Below, in pieces: positions 13,138 through 20,242 of a DNA stretch of 44,646 nucleotides (position 1 is its first letter; each line of letters starts with the position of its first letter). The notes beneath the pieces were generated by a model. It was not told where the DNA came from, did no database searches, and saw only the letters and a list, made by a program, of their open reading frames with translations. The translations under genes were made by a program, and so were the position numbers. Location: assembly GCF_020662345.1 (NCBI RefSeq), contig NZ_VMOA01000044.1, positions 1-44,646 of the forward strand. The letters run 5' to 3'. This stretch comes from Methylobacterium sp. W2 (GTDB lineage Bacteria > Pseudomonadota > Alphaproteobacteria > Rhizobiales > Beijerinckiaceae).

Positions 13138-13898
13138 GCCGCTGGTTTCGCCATTACGCGGGCCTCACCACTGATCCAAAGTTCGGAGGTGTTGCGCGCC
13201 GCTCAAAGGCTTCCCGAGAACGTGTTGTCTTCGTGTGGTGCTGTTTGCTGGAGAGCGCTGCGGAGGTGAACGAGGGCGGACGGTTCGCGATCGATGCAGA
13301 TAGCATTGCCGACGTGCTGTCCTGCGAGACGGCCGAGGTTCAAGCGATTCTCGACCAGATGGAAGCAAGCGGACTTCTCGCCGACTCGAGGGTAGGAAAA
13401 TGGGCGGACCGCCAGTTTGAGAGCGATACGTCCGCGTCACGGACACGTCGCTATCGAGAGAAGAAGCGTCACGGAGACGATACTGTGACGTCACGCGACG
13501 GCGGTGTGACGCCCCCAGAGACAGAGACAGAGACAGATACAGAATTAGCTCTGGTAGAACCACCTGAGCCTCTTCCTGAAAAACCTGAGACTGACACTCG
13601 CACCGCCGCTTCGCGATCGGTGCCGGGAGCGAGCCGATATTTTTTCGAGAGCGGCGTCATCCGGCTGACTCAGCCCGATTTCCTGAAATGGGAAGCGGCG
13701 TTCCCAAACATCAGCCTCCGGTCCGAGCTCACCGGGCTGACCGGTTGGGCCGGCGAGCAGGCCAACTGGTTCTTTGCCGTGCCCGGTGCCCTGGCCAAGC
13801 GAGAACGGGAGGCGCGGCTCGCGGCAGAGCAGTTCAGACTTGAGGCTAAGGCGAAGGCCGAGGCGCCGCGACCAAAGCCCTATGGCTACGTGCCGTGA
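13134..13898 (+). CDS. Replication-organiser-like protein
   Basis: The 254-residue protein begins with WFRHYAGLTTDPKFGGVARR, a start common to phage replisome-organiser or DnaT-like winged-helix proteins. Residues 50-95 form the wing domain (FAIDADSIADVLSCETAEVQAIL, then LLADSRVGKW). A basic linker RTRRYREKKRH and a low-complexity acidic Thr/Glu run follow. A second conserved part, IRLTQPDFLKWEAAFPNI, then WFFAVPGALAKRE, probably binds the helicase. It is expected to load the primase-helicase encoded downstream. GTGA overlap with the next gene. Confidence 0.75.
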   Translation: MSRWFRHYAGLTTDPKFGGVARRSKASRERVVFVWCCLLESAAEVNEGGRFAIDADSIADVLSCETAEVQAILDQMEASGLLADSRVGKWADRQFESDTSASRTRRYREKKRHGDDTVTSRDGGVTPPETETETDTELALVEPPEPLPEKPETDTRTAASRSVPGASRYFFESGVIRLTQPDFLKWEAAFPNISLRSELTGLTGWAGEQANWFFAVPGALAKREREARLAAEQFRLEAKAKAEAPRPKPYGYVP

Positions 13899-14224
13899 GA
13901 TCGGTCGATGAGATCCTTCGCGAATTCGGGATCCTCCTGCGATCGACATCCCCCGGCCGACACTACGCGATCTGCCCTCGATGCTCGGTCACCGCCAAGC
14001 ACGCAGCCAACCGCCGACGCCGATCCCTTGGCGTCACGATCGACGCCGGTGGCGTCGGGTTTCGATGCCTCAACTGCGATCTGAGCGGCGGGAAGTATTT
14101 CAGCGATGACCCTCAACCCAACGGCAATCGCCTGGCTCGAAAGCCGGGCCCTCGACAGCGAGACCGCCTCACGTTTGGGGATCTACAGCGCCAAGCGCGC
14201 TCAGGGTGGCGATCCGGTTCCTGA
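13895..14224 (+). CDS. CHC2-type zinc-ribbon primase domain protein
   Basis: The 109-residue frame has a GTG start overlapping the preceding stop. It shows a primase zinc ribbon: ICPRCS at residues 26-31 and FRCLNCDLSG about 25 residues later, with SLGVTIDAGGVGF between. This is the DnaG/T7-gp4 N-terminal domain that recognises priming sites. The last 35 residues (about from QPNGNRLARKPG) read over the start of the TOPRIM-helicase gene in another frame and are not domain-like. The functional part is therefore about 72 residues. It may act as a separate subunit or be the detached N-terminus of the helicase. Confidence 0.75.
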   Translation: MRSVDEILREFGILLRSTSPGRHYAICPRCSVTAKHAANRRRRSLGVTIDAGGVGFRCLNCDLSGGKYFSDDPQPNGNRLARKPGPRQRDRLTFGDLQRQARSGWRSGS

Positions 14225-15647
14225 TGCCGCCGGCAACATCCTGGTCTTCCCGTACCTCGACGGTGGCGAGGAGGTGAACGCCAAGTACCGGGGGCGGGAT
14301 TCGGCCGGCAAGAAACGGTTCTGGCAGCGTGCCGGTGCCCGCAAGACGTTCTTCAATGTCGCCGTCCTCGACGACCCGGCCGTTCAGAACGGTCAGGCAC
14401 CGGTGGTCATTACCGAGGGCGAACTGGATACGGTCGCCGCCGTCCAGTCCGGCCATCCCTTCACCGTCTCGGTGCCGGATGGCGCCCCGCCAGCTCGTGA
14501 CGAGCAGGGCAACATCGTCGTGGTGCCAGACAATGCCGACGACGTGGTGCCCGAACACGACGACAAGTACCGCTACGTCTTCAACAACTGGGACCGCCTG
14601 AAGCGGGTGAAGCGGTTCGTCCTTGCCGTCGACAACGATGAGCCGGGCCGCCGCCTCGGACAGGAGCTCGCCCGCAGGCTTGGCCGCTCCCGGTGCTGCC
14701 TCGTCAGCTATCCGGCAGAGCCCTGCGTGGCGGATACAGACGGCGTGCTCCGGCCGGTGAAGGATCTGAACGAGGTGCTCCAGCATTTCGGGGCGGACGC
14801 GGTCATGGCCTGCATCGAACAGGCGAAGCCCTTCCCGGTGAAAGGCCTCTACAAGCTCTCCGACTTTCCGGAGCGTCCGCCACTCCTTGCCCTAACCACA
14901 GGATTCCGCGAACTCGATCTCCACATGCGGCTTTACCGCGGGGCGTTCGTCGTCGTTAGCGGCCTACCTGGTGGCGGCAAGACCGCCCTAATGACCCAGA
15001 TCGCGATGAACATGGCGACGGGGCACAACTGGCGGATCGCCATTGCCTCCTTCGAGATGCATGTCCGTCCGATCCTGGAGAACATGCTGCTCGGCTTCAT
15101 GCTCCAGAAGCCGCGCAACCTCTGGACCAAACCGGAATGCGACGGATGCCGGCAGTTCATCGACGAGCATTTCGTTTTCATTGCCCTCGCTCCGGACGAC
15201 GAGGACACCGAGGCTGACGTCCAGTGGGTGATCGACAGGGCCGCCGACGCCGTGGTCCGCGAGGGCATCTCCATGCTCCTCCTCGATCCCTGGAACGAGG
15301 TCGAGCACAAGCGCCGGCCCGGCGAGAACGTCGCCGATTACACCAACAGGGCCATCCGTCTGCTGAAGCGGTTCGCGCACAGCTACGACGTTTGCACGGT
15401 CGTCGTGGCTCACCCGACGAAGTCTTCCGGCCTCTCGGTCCGGAATGGCGAGCCGATGTCCCTCTACGACATCGCCGACGGTGCGACCTGGGCGAACAAG
15501 GCCGAGATCGGTGTGGTGATCCACCGAGCCTCTCCGCACGACCGCATCGCCAACGTCGGCATCCGCAAGGTCAAGTTTCACGAGACCGGTAAGATCGGGG
15601 ACGTGTCCCTGATGTTCGACGACGAGCTCCGCCAGTTCGTGGCCTGA
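14106..15647 (+). CDS. TOPRIM primase-helicase (T7 gp4/Twinkle type)
   Basis: The 513-residue protein has a TOPRIM region at about residues 95-205 (VVITEGELDTVAAVQSG, then RFVLAVDNDEPGRRLGQELA, giving the E and DxD metal residues). A RecA-fold helicase from about 265 carries Walker A GLPGGGKT (286-293), Walker B ISMLLLDPWN, and HPTKSSG and IRKVKFHETG motifs of the hexameric DnaB/gp4 group. It synthesises primers and unwinds phage DNA. It lacks the zinc ribbon, which is in the overlapping upstream frame (119 bases of overlap, +1 relative). It ends the replication operon. Confidence 0.9.
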   Translation: MTLNPTAIAWLESRALDSETASRLGIYSAKRAQGGDPVPDAAGNILVFPYLDGGEEVNAKYRGRDSAGKKRFWQRAGARKTFFNVAVLDDPAVQNGQAPVVITEGELDTVAAVQSGHPFTVSVPDGAPPARDEQGNIVVVPDNADDVVPEHDDKYRYVFNNWDRLKRVKRFVLAVDNDEPGRRLGQELARRLGRSRCCLVSYPAEPCVADTDGVLRPVKDLNEVLQHFGADAVMACIEQAKPFPVKGLYKLSDFPERPPLLALTTGFRELDLHMRLYRGAFVVVSGLPGGGKTALMTQIAMNMATGHNWRIAIASFEMHVRPILENMLLGFMLQKPRNLWTKPECDGCRQFIDEHFVFIALAPDDEDTEADVQWVIDRAADAVVREGISMLLLDPWNEVEHKRRPGENVADYTNRAIRLLKRFAHSYDVCTVVVAHPTKSSGLSVRNGEPMSLYDIADGATWANKAEIGVVIHRASPHDRIANVGIRKVKFHETGKIGDVSLMFDDELRQFVA

Positions 15648-15686
15648 GCCGCGGATGCACCCAATTCGATTCCAAGGGAGAACTCC

Positions 15687-16400
15687 ATGGCTCGCAGCAA
15701 GGGCAAGCGACAGCGCGAGCGGGAGCGCCGGCAGCGTCGCGACGAGCGAAGGGCGGAGCGCCGCGCCTCCTCGGGCACCGGTGCAAGCTTCGGCATGGGG
15801 CAATCCGCACCGAGCGCTCGTAGCGCGGCCGATCCCATCTGCGGTGTGGCCTCGCCCACGATCGATCCGACCCTGTGCTGGTACATTGCCAAGACCACGC
15901 CTCGCATGGGCGTGCGGGCCCTAGAGGCGTTGCAGGCAGCGGATGTGGTGACCTATCAGCCTCGCGCTTCGGAAGTCGTCGTACGCCGCGGCCGCCGTGT
16001 CGTCCGCCGCACGCCGATGCTCATCCGCACGGTCTTCATCGGCGTGAAGGATGCGGGCCACCTTGCCATGGCCAAGGATCGGCCGGGCGTCGCTGAGATT
16101 GTCTGCTATCCGGTCGAGGATAAGTCGCTGGAGGGCAATGTCTCCGGACCGGTGCTCAAGCCTGCCCAACTCGATGCCGTGGGCCTGCAGCGGTTCGTAG
16201 ACCGCATCGCCAAGGGCGAGATCGTAGAGCCGGTCGGGATCAAGATCGGTCAGGGCGTGATGGTAATCGACGGGCCGTTCGCCTCGTTCCCTGCCACTGT
16301 GGAGCGGATCCTGCCGGATGATCGAATTGCCGTGTCCGTTTCTCTGTTTGGGCGGCCCTCTTCCATCGAATTGAACATTGCGCAAGTCCAGCTGTTGTAG
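15687..16400 (+). CDS. Phage NusG-like transcription factor
   Basis: The 237-residue protein has AAGGGAGA before its ATG. Residues 1-45 are very basic (KGKRQRERERRQRRDERR). Residues 64-145 are a NusG N-terminal domain: CWYIAKTTPRMGVRALEALQ, then MLIRTVFIGV and GVAEIVCYP. Residues 183-237 form the KOW domain (VGIKIGQGVMVIDGPFASFP, then IAVSVSLFGRPSSIELN). NusG paralogues bind RNA polymerase; specialised ones such as RfaH act as antiterminators. It stands alone after the replication genes and well ahead of the packaging genes, so a late-gene antiterminator is the likely role. The basic tail may bind RNA or DNA at a loading site. It is too divergent to be the housekeeping NusG. Confidence 0.85.
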   Translation: MARSKGKRQRERERRQRRDERRAERRASSGTGASFGMGQSAPSARSAADPICGVASPTIDPTLCWYIAKTTPRMGVRALEALQAADVVTYQPRASEVVVRRGRRVVRRTPMLIRTVFIGVKDAGHLAMAKDRPGVAEIVCYPVEDKSLEGNVSGPVLKPAQLDAVGLQRFVDRIAKGEIVEPVGIKIGQGVMVIDGPFASFPATVERILPDDRIAVSVSLFGRPSSIELNIAQVQLL

Positions 16401-16586
16401 TAGTCCGAATCACTGAACGGTCGCCGCTGTACTCTCCCGCCAGGGGATCGATGTTAAGCCGCGACGGAGATGGGTCAGACCGCTTCTCCACTTTGTAGGC
16501 TGGTTCCATAGCCCTGACCCCATTGGGGTACTGCTTCGAAAAGGCGTCGCCATTGATTTTTTAGTCTGTGTCTTCGCCCGGAAAAC

Positions 16587-16829
16587 TCACTTATCGCGGT
16601 CGACCGACGTCGGCGAACGCCATTTCGCGAAGATATAAATGGCGGCCATGATGAGCAGAATTGGCACGGTAAACCACAGCCATCCCATATCTACGTCGGT
16701 CGAACCTGCAGGGCTCGGGGCAGGCTGAGTTTTGCCCGTCGCAGTATGAGGCTGGTCAACCGACTGCGCGAATGCGCCAGTTCCAGACAGCGACCAATAA
16801 AGCAGAGTCAGTCCCTGGCGTTTTGACAT
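16587..16829 (-). CDS. Small membrane protein with signal-like N-terminus
   Basis: The 80-residue protein starts at the ATG at 16829 (GGATCC-rich leader); a start at 16841 adds four residues. It begins MSKRQGLTLLYWSLSGTGAFAQ, a signal-like segment, then a Thr/Pro/Ser linker (TATGKTQPAPSPAGST), then a transmembrane helix WLWFTVPILLIMAAIYIFA and a short basic tail. It is not recognised. The 186 bases before it, after the NusG-like gene, contain a short ACCCC/GGGGT hairpin (16517-16529) and a T-run near 16555, perhaps a shared terminator between convergent genes. Confidence 0.65.
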   Translation of the reverse strand: MSKRQGLTLLYWSLSGTGAFAQSVDQPHTATGKTQPAPSPAGSTDVDMGWLWFTVPILLIMAAIYIFAKWRSPTSVDRDK

Positions 16830-16987
16830 CTTTGGATCCATCCGTTTGGTGTTGCACTGAAAGTGAGAGCCGCATGCGTCGTATGGTCCGCGGCTCTGCC
16901 CTGCGGCCCTTGCTGATTGCATATGGCGGATGTCCCAGACCTAACGCGCCCTACCTTCCTGATCTCGCAGCGGAAGGGACGGCACGG

Positions 16988-17197
16988 ATGTCCTATTGGA
17001 TCGAGTTCTATGACCAGGGAAACAAGATCGGTGAGACGCCGGCGCCGGGCTCGGAGGAAGAGGCCCGGGAGCATGCCAAACAGGGCCTCGTCACGCACAA
17101 GGCCGATTTTGCTCGCATCGTAGACGTAGGCGCCGAGCGTGCCGAAGTGTGGTCCGTCCATGCCGATACGGACGAAGCTCGTATTTCTAAGCCCTGA
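16988..17197 (+). CDS. Small phage protein, unknown
   Basis: The 69-residue protein starts at 16988 with GGAAGGGA upstream; the longer frame from 16772 overlaps the minus-strand membrane gene. It reads MSYWIEFYDQGNKIGETPAPGS, then a helix EEEAREHAKQGLVTHKADFARIVD and a strand AEVWSVHAD. It resembles small phage orphan proteins with a beta-alpha-beta layout. No function can be assigned. Confidence 0.65.
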   Translation: MSYWIEFYDQGNKIGETPAPGSEEEAREHAKQGLVTHKADFARIVDVGAERAEVWSVHADTDEARISKP

Positions 17198-17259
17198 TCC
17201 CGACGTTGAAACCGCGTTGGCTGGGACGGGCGCACCGCCCCGGTAGCCTCTGCAACTCG

Positions 17260-17439
17260 CTAGACGATCACCGCCAGGATCAGGTCGATTGCAATCGCGC
17301 CGGCCACTGCCATCCCGAGAAGGGTTATGCTGCTAACCTGATCGACCTTGTCGATGGTGTTGCCGACCAGATGCTCGGGATTATTCGCGGCGCCACCGCG
17401 CTGGGTCTGGTTAGGGTTTGACGTTATGGGGGCGTTCAT
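17260..17439 (-). CDS. 59-residue membrane protein
   Basis: A strong AGGAG site lies five bases before the ATG at 17439. The N-terminal 35 residues are polar and Asn/Gln/Pro-rich (NAPITSNPNQTQRGGAANNPE). The C-terminal half is one long hydrophobic helix (SSITLLGMAVAGAIAIDLILAVIV) that reaches the end of the protein. It is a single-span inner-membrane protein, not recognised. A lysogenic-conversion or holin-like role cannot be told apart. Confidence 0.65.
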   Translation of the reverse strand: MNAPITSNPNQTQRGGAANNPEHLVGNTIDKVDQVSSITLLGMAVAGAIAIDLILAVIV

Positions 17440-17586
17440 GGGTCGGCTCCTGTGCGAGGGCAGAGGCAGCCCATTGGCGAACCTGAGCACCTGGGTGTCC
17501 TAGCCAAGGCCCCGAGACCGGACCCTGTTCCGCCCAGCAGCGACGCAGGTTGCCCTCACCAACAGCGATCTCACACCTGCCGGTCA

Positions 17587-17802
17587 TCACTCCGCTGGCG
17601 CTTCATCCTGATTCAAAGCAGCCATCAGTTCGTCACCCGTCATCCAATGAACCCCGGCTGGCGAGTGTATGGCATGGGCAACCAGGCCCATTCCGACCTT
17701 CATCCGAGCAGCTTCGAGCGCCATCTCAGAGCTTTCATGCTCCTCGTGGTTCCACTGGCCGCTCGCTCGGTTGGTGTTGTCGCCCCATTGCAAGATCCAC
17801 AT
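17587..17802 (-). CDS. Small phage protein, unknown
   Basis: The 71-residue protein has AAGGAG six bases before its ATG. It reads MWILQWGDNTNRASGQWNHEE, then a helix SSEMALEAARMKVGMGLVAHAI and GVHWMTGDELMAALNQDE. The Trp/Asn-rich start and helical end suggest a small folded protein. It is not recognised. It lies in the accessory block between replication and packaging, on the minus strand like its neighbours. Confidence 0.6.
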   Translation of the reverse strand: MWILQWGDNTNRASGQWNHEEHESSEMALEAARMKVGMGLVAHAIHSPAGVHWMTGDELMAALNQDEAPAE

Positions 17803-17916
17803 CGCGTGCTCCTTCTTCGAGGATCAATCCTGCAATACCCCTGGCTAGTTCCGCGTACGGTGTCGGACAGTGATGGGTCGTCAACCAGACTTGCCTTCGG
17901 CCCCCTCAGCTATCCT

Positions 17917-18573
17917 TCAAGTTCGAACCCGATGCGTCCTTGCGAATAGCGCGGCCAGAACCGCGAGGCAGGCCGTCAATCCAGCGGGGAAGACCAAGGC
18001 GAAGATGCCGATCGCGCTGTAGACGGCGGCTCCCCCAACAGCTCCGATCAGCAGGGCCAACCAAACCGCGGCATCACCAATCCAGCCCAGCGGCGGTCCC
18101 GTCCTCGTAAAGGCAGCGGCGATCTTCTGACCGAGACTGAATAGCGCCCCAGTGACGAACGTCGTTCCTGCGCGGAAGCCTTGCACCGAGCCGAGAACCG
18201 CGTTCTGCGCACCCATGGCCAAAGCCAGGAAGAACGACACCAGGCCTAGATCAGGCAGTTGCAGCCCAAGGGCGAACGCTCCGAAGACCAGGATGGCTTC
18301 GTAGGTCAGAACGATCGTCGTCTTCCAAGGCGCGGGCGTGACGATCGACAAGCCACTGGCAATCGTCGAGCCGAGCAGGAACGTGGCGATTAAGACGGCC
18401 GGCCTTACGATGCCGTCCACCGCACCGTGAGAGATGGACACCCCCATCTGCGTGGTGTTGCCGCTCATGAACGATGTGTAGAGCCCGGTCAGCTGGATGA
18501 ATCCTATCGCGTCGATGTAGCCGGCCAGCCCGGTGAGCAGCAGGCCGAAGGTAAGTTGCGACGGTCGGTTCAT
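17917..18573 (-). CDS. DUF1275 (YoaK-type) membrane protein
   Basis: The 218-residue protein starts at the ATG at 18573 with AAGG eight bases upstream. The frame continues upstream to 18678, but that extension only reads the complement of the tRNA-like element. It has about six hydrophobic segments. The family signature is clear: GYIDAIGFIQLTGLYTSFMSGNTTQMGV (given as two runs GYIDAIGFIQL and YTSFMSGNTTQ), AMGAQNAVLGSVQGF and TFVTGALFSLGQ. DUF1275 proteins are inner-membrane proteins of poorly known, possibly transporter, function, normally chromosomal. Here it is cargo in a prophage beside a tRNA-like sequence. Confidence 0.85.
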   Translation of the reverse strand: MNRPSQLTFGLLLTGLAGYIDAIGFIQLTGLYTSFMSGNTTQMGVSISHGAVDGIVRPAVLIATFLLGSTIASGLSIVTPAPWKTTIVLTYEAILVFGAFALGLQLPDLGLVSFFLALAMGAQNAVLGSVQGFRAGTTFVTGALFSLGQKIAAAFTRTGPPLGWIGDAAVWLALLIGAVGGAAVYSAIGIFALVFPAGLTACLAVLAALFARTHRVRT

Positions 18574-18613
18574 GTTGCGGGCCTTAGCGGGGGCACAGGG
18601 GATCAGGTCCTCT

Positions 18614-18681
18614 CTACCACCCGGTAGCGCGCGAGGCTCATAACCTGGAGGTCCTCGGTTCGAATCCGAGCGCCGCAACCA
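18614..18681 (+). tRNA. tRNA-Met-like (CAT) element with abnormal 5' half
   Basis: The 3' half is convincing: anticodon loop CTCATAA (18637-18643, anticodon CAT), T-stem CTCGG/CCGAG around TTCGAAT (18654-18670), acceptor strand CGCCGCA (18671-18677), A discriminator and encoded CCA (18679-18681). The anticodon stem has one G-G mismatch. The 5' half is wrong: instead of a D-arm there is a hairpin CTACC-ACCC-GGTAG (18614-18627), and a possible acceptor partner TGCGG lies far upstream at 18576. It may be a decayed phage tRNA, a half-tRNA left by recombination, or a tRNA with an insertion. Confidence 0.5.
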
Positions 18682-19056
18682 TCACCCCACCAAGTCGTCG
18701 ATGGTTAGCGATAGCGCATCGGCAATCTTCCGAAGGGTGTCCACGGTCCCCTCGCGCTTTCCCGTTTCGATCTGAGAGAGGAACGGCTTCGCGATGCCGG
18801 CTTTCTCGGCAAGCTGTTTCGCCGACAGGCCGCGATGCTCACGCCAAACGCGGACGCGGTTCTCGCCATCGAGAAGGCGGTCTACGACATCGGAGGGGAT
18901 AAGCTCCTCTTCCCCGGAGGCGAGACGCTTCTCGATGCGATCGAATGCAGCGTTGTCGGCGGCATCCTCGGCTGCTTCGATAAGGGCGGCATACTCGGCC
19001 TCGGGGATGAGCACGAGACGTTCCCCCGCAGGGGTGATGATGGTCTGGGCGTTCAT
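18682..19056 (-). CDS. XRE-family antitoxin
   Basis: The 124-residue protein starts at 19056 with AGGAGAG upstream, stronger than the site of the toxin. Residues 1-60 hold a short strand pair (TIITPAGERLVLIPEAEYAALIEAAED), as in Phd-like N-termini. Residues about 66-120 are an XRE helix-turn-helix (REHRGLSAKQLAEKAG, then KPFLSQIETGKREG). It would neutralise the RelE-like toxin encoded upstream and repress the operon at the paired operators before the toxin. The toxin-first order is that of HigBA-type modules. It ends one base after the CCA of the tRNA-like element. Confidence 0.9.
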   Translation of the reverse strand: MNAQTIITPAGERLVLIPEAEYAALIEAAEDAADNAAFDRIEKRLASGEEELIPSDVVDRLLDGENRVRVWREHRGLSAKQLAEKAGIAKPFLSQIETGKREGTVDTLRKIADALSLTIDDLVG

Positions 19057-19080
19057 GGCGTCTCTCCTGTCCAAGGTAGG

Positions 19081-19335
19081 CTATTCGTAGGCTCCCCCTC
19101 TCGGGGCAACCTTCAGAACGGCGACGACTTCACCGGTTTCGTTGAAGAGGACGCGCCAGTCGCCGACACGAAGGCGAAGGCGGTTCTCGTGGCCCTGCAA
19201 GGTCTTGACGTTGTTCGCCAGTGAGGACGGGTCCTCGGCATACTGTTTCACCTTCGCGCGGATCAGCTTGGAGACGTTGGCCGGCATCCGGCTCAGCGTC
19301 TTGGTCGCTTCCTTGGTGTAGGTGATCTGGCGCAT
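19081..19335 (-). CDS. RelE/HigB-type toxin
   Basis: The 84-residue protein follows the RelE fold: ITYTKEATKTLSRMPANVSKLI helices, then VKTLQGHENRLRLRVGDWRVLF and VVAVLKVAPRGG strands. The RLRVGDWRVLF motif is the usual core and basic residues there are typical of ribosome-dependent mRNA cleavage. The predicted transcript starts only a few bases before the ATG, and no ribosome site is seen, so it is read leaderless or weakly. Together with the XRE antitoxin it should act as an addiction module that stabilises the prophage or guards against other phages. Confidence 0.9.
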   Translation of the reverse strand: MRQITYTKEATKTLSRMPANVSKLIRAKVKQYAEDPSSLANNVKTLQGHENRLRLRVGDWRVLFNETGEVVAVLKVAPRGGAYE

Positions 19336-19345
19336 GATGATTGTG

Positions 19346-19383
19346 TAGCATATTGCTACCGTCTGAACAATAGCAAAGTGCTA
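19346..19383 (-). promoter_or_regulatory. Toxin-antitoxin promoter with paired operators
   Basis: Two 13-bp palindromes share one consensus: TAGCATATTGCTA (19346-19358) and TAGCAAAGTGCTA (19371-19383), 25 bp centre to centre. On the minus strand the -35 TTGCTA (19371-19376) lies in one and the -10 TATGCT (19347-19352) in the other, 18 bp apart. A bound antitoxin would cover both promoter boxes, a standard autoregulation layout. Confidence 0.8.
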
Positions 19384-19504
19384 ATGCAGGCTGCGGGGTC
19401 GATGCGATGGCGCGCCTCTCCACCCTCAGACCTTTCCTAGGAACCAACCCCTGGTGTTGTCAGCAGTGAGCAGGTGGGACGCCCGTCCTAACCCGCCGGG
19501 GACC

Positions 19505-19543
19505 CTGGGGCCTCCAACCCTATACGGGTGGTCGGGGCCCCAG
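19505..19543. terminator. Large hairpin before the packaging genes
   Basis: CTGGGGCC (19505-19512) pairs with GGCCCCAG (19536-19543); the loop holds a smaller AACCC/GGGT pairing. TTGTTTC follows on the plus strand. It could end rightward readthrough before the late genes, which a NusG-like antiterminator would then override, or be part of the cos region. Confidence 0.5.
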
Positions 19544-19569
19544 TTGTTTCTAGCGCCAGGGTCCGAAAA

Positions 19570-19815
19570 CCCGGTAACAGGGTAACAGGTAACAGCCGGG
19601 ATGAGCGACGACAGGCACCTTAGCCAAGCCGATTTCGCCCGTCGGCGTGGGGTATCCCGAAAAGCCGTAACTGCGTGGAAACAGAAGGGCTTGCTGGTAT
19701 TTTCTGATGCAGGTTTGATCGACGTCGAGGCGTCGGAATGGAACCTGGATCAGCGCCCTGCGAGCTACCGAGGCGGTGTTACCCATCGGCCGATCCGGGC
19801 CGTTACCGGTAACAC
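19570..19815. repeat. GGTAACA repeats around the small terminase start, candidate cos/TerS sites
   Basis: Three near-tandem copies of GGTAACAG are at 19573, 19581 and 19588, enclosed by CCCGG (19570-19574) and CCGGG (19596-19600), right before the TerS ATG. Inside the gene the complement occurs at 19777-19783, and GTTACCGGTAAC, a perfect 12-bp palindrome, at 19803-19814. Six copies in 245 bases is far above chance. In lambda, the small terminase binds repeated sites beside its own gene; the same role is inferred here. Confidence 0.55.
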
Positions 19816-20242
19816 TCCGGCGCGTGAGCCGACGGCGCCAGCGAAGCCCAAGCCCAACACTTGGCAGAAGCTCGGCGAGGCGATGCCGAGACCGGCGGAG
19901 CTTCCGGACGGCGACGACGAGGCCGTGGACATCGGCCCGCTCGACCCGACGAACCTACCGCTGCCGGACGCGATCCGGCGCAAGGAGAATTTCCTGGGCC
20001 TCCAGCGCAAGCAGGAGGTCGAGAAGAACGACAAGAAGCTCGTCGATCGCGAGGCGGCCGAGAAGCTGTTCTTCGACACCGCCCGTGATTACCGCGACGC
20101 CTGGCAGTCCTGGCCGGCGCGGGTCGCGGTGGTGATGGCAGACGAGCTGAAGGTCGACCCCCGTGCGCTGACGACGATCCTGAACGCGCATGTCAAACAG
20201 CATCTCTCCGAGCTCGGAGAACCCTCGGCCGAGTTCGCTTGA
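19601..20242 (+). CDS. Terminase small subunit (Nu1-like)
   Basis: The 213-residue protein has an N-terminal winged HTH at residues 7-32 (LSQADFARRRGVSRKAVTAWKQKG), like lambda gpNu1. A flexible Pro/Ala linker spans about 65-110. A helical oligomerisation part follows (LGLQRKQEVEKNDKKLVDREAAEKLFF), and then SWPARVAVVMADELKVDP, a pattern common in these subunits that contacts the large subunit. It recognises the packaging site and recruits TerL. The GGTAACA repeats at its start are candidate targets. Its 3' end overlaps the TerL frame by 53 bases. Confidence 0.85.
   Translation: MSDDRHLSQADFARRRGVSRKAVTAWKQKGLLVFSDAGLIDVEASEWNLDQRPASYRGGVTHRPIRAVTGNTPAREPTAPAKPKPNTWQKLGEAMPRPAELPDGDDEAVDIGPLDPTNLPLPDAIRRKENFLGLQRKQEVEKNDKKLVDREAAEKLFFDTARDYRDAWQSWPARVAVVMADELKVDPRALTTILNAHVKQHLSELGEPSAEFA

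Noticed and set aside
17917..18678. Longer N-terminus of the DUF1275 protein
   Set aside because: The extra residues are a translation of the complement of the tRNA-like element; the ATG at 18573 has a ribosome site and fits the family.
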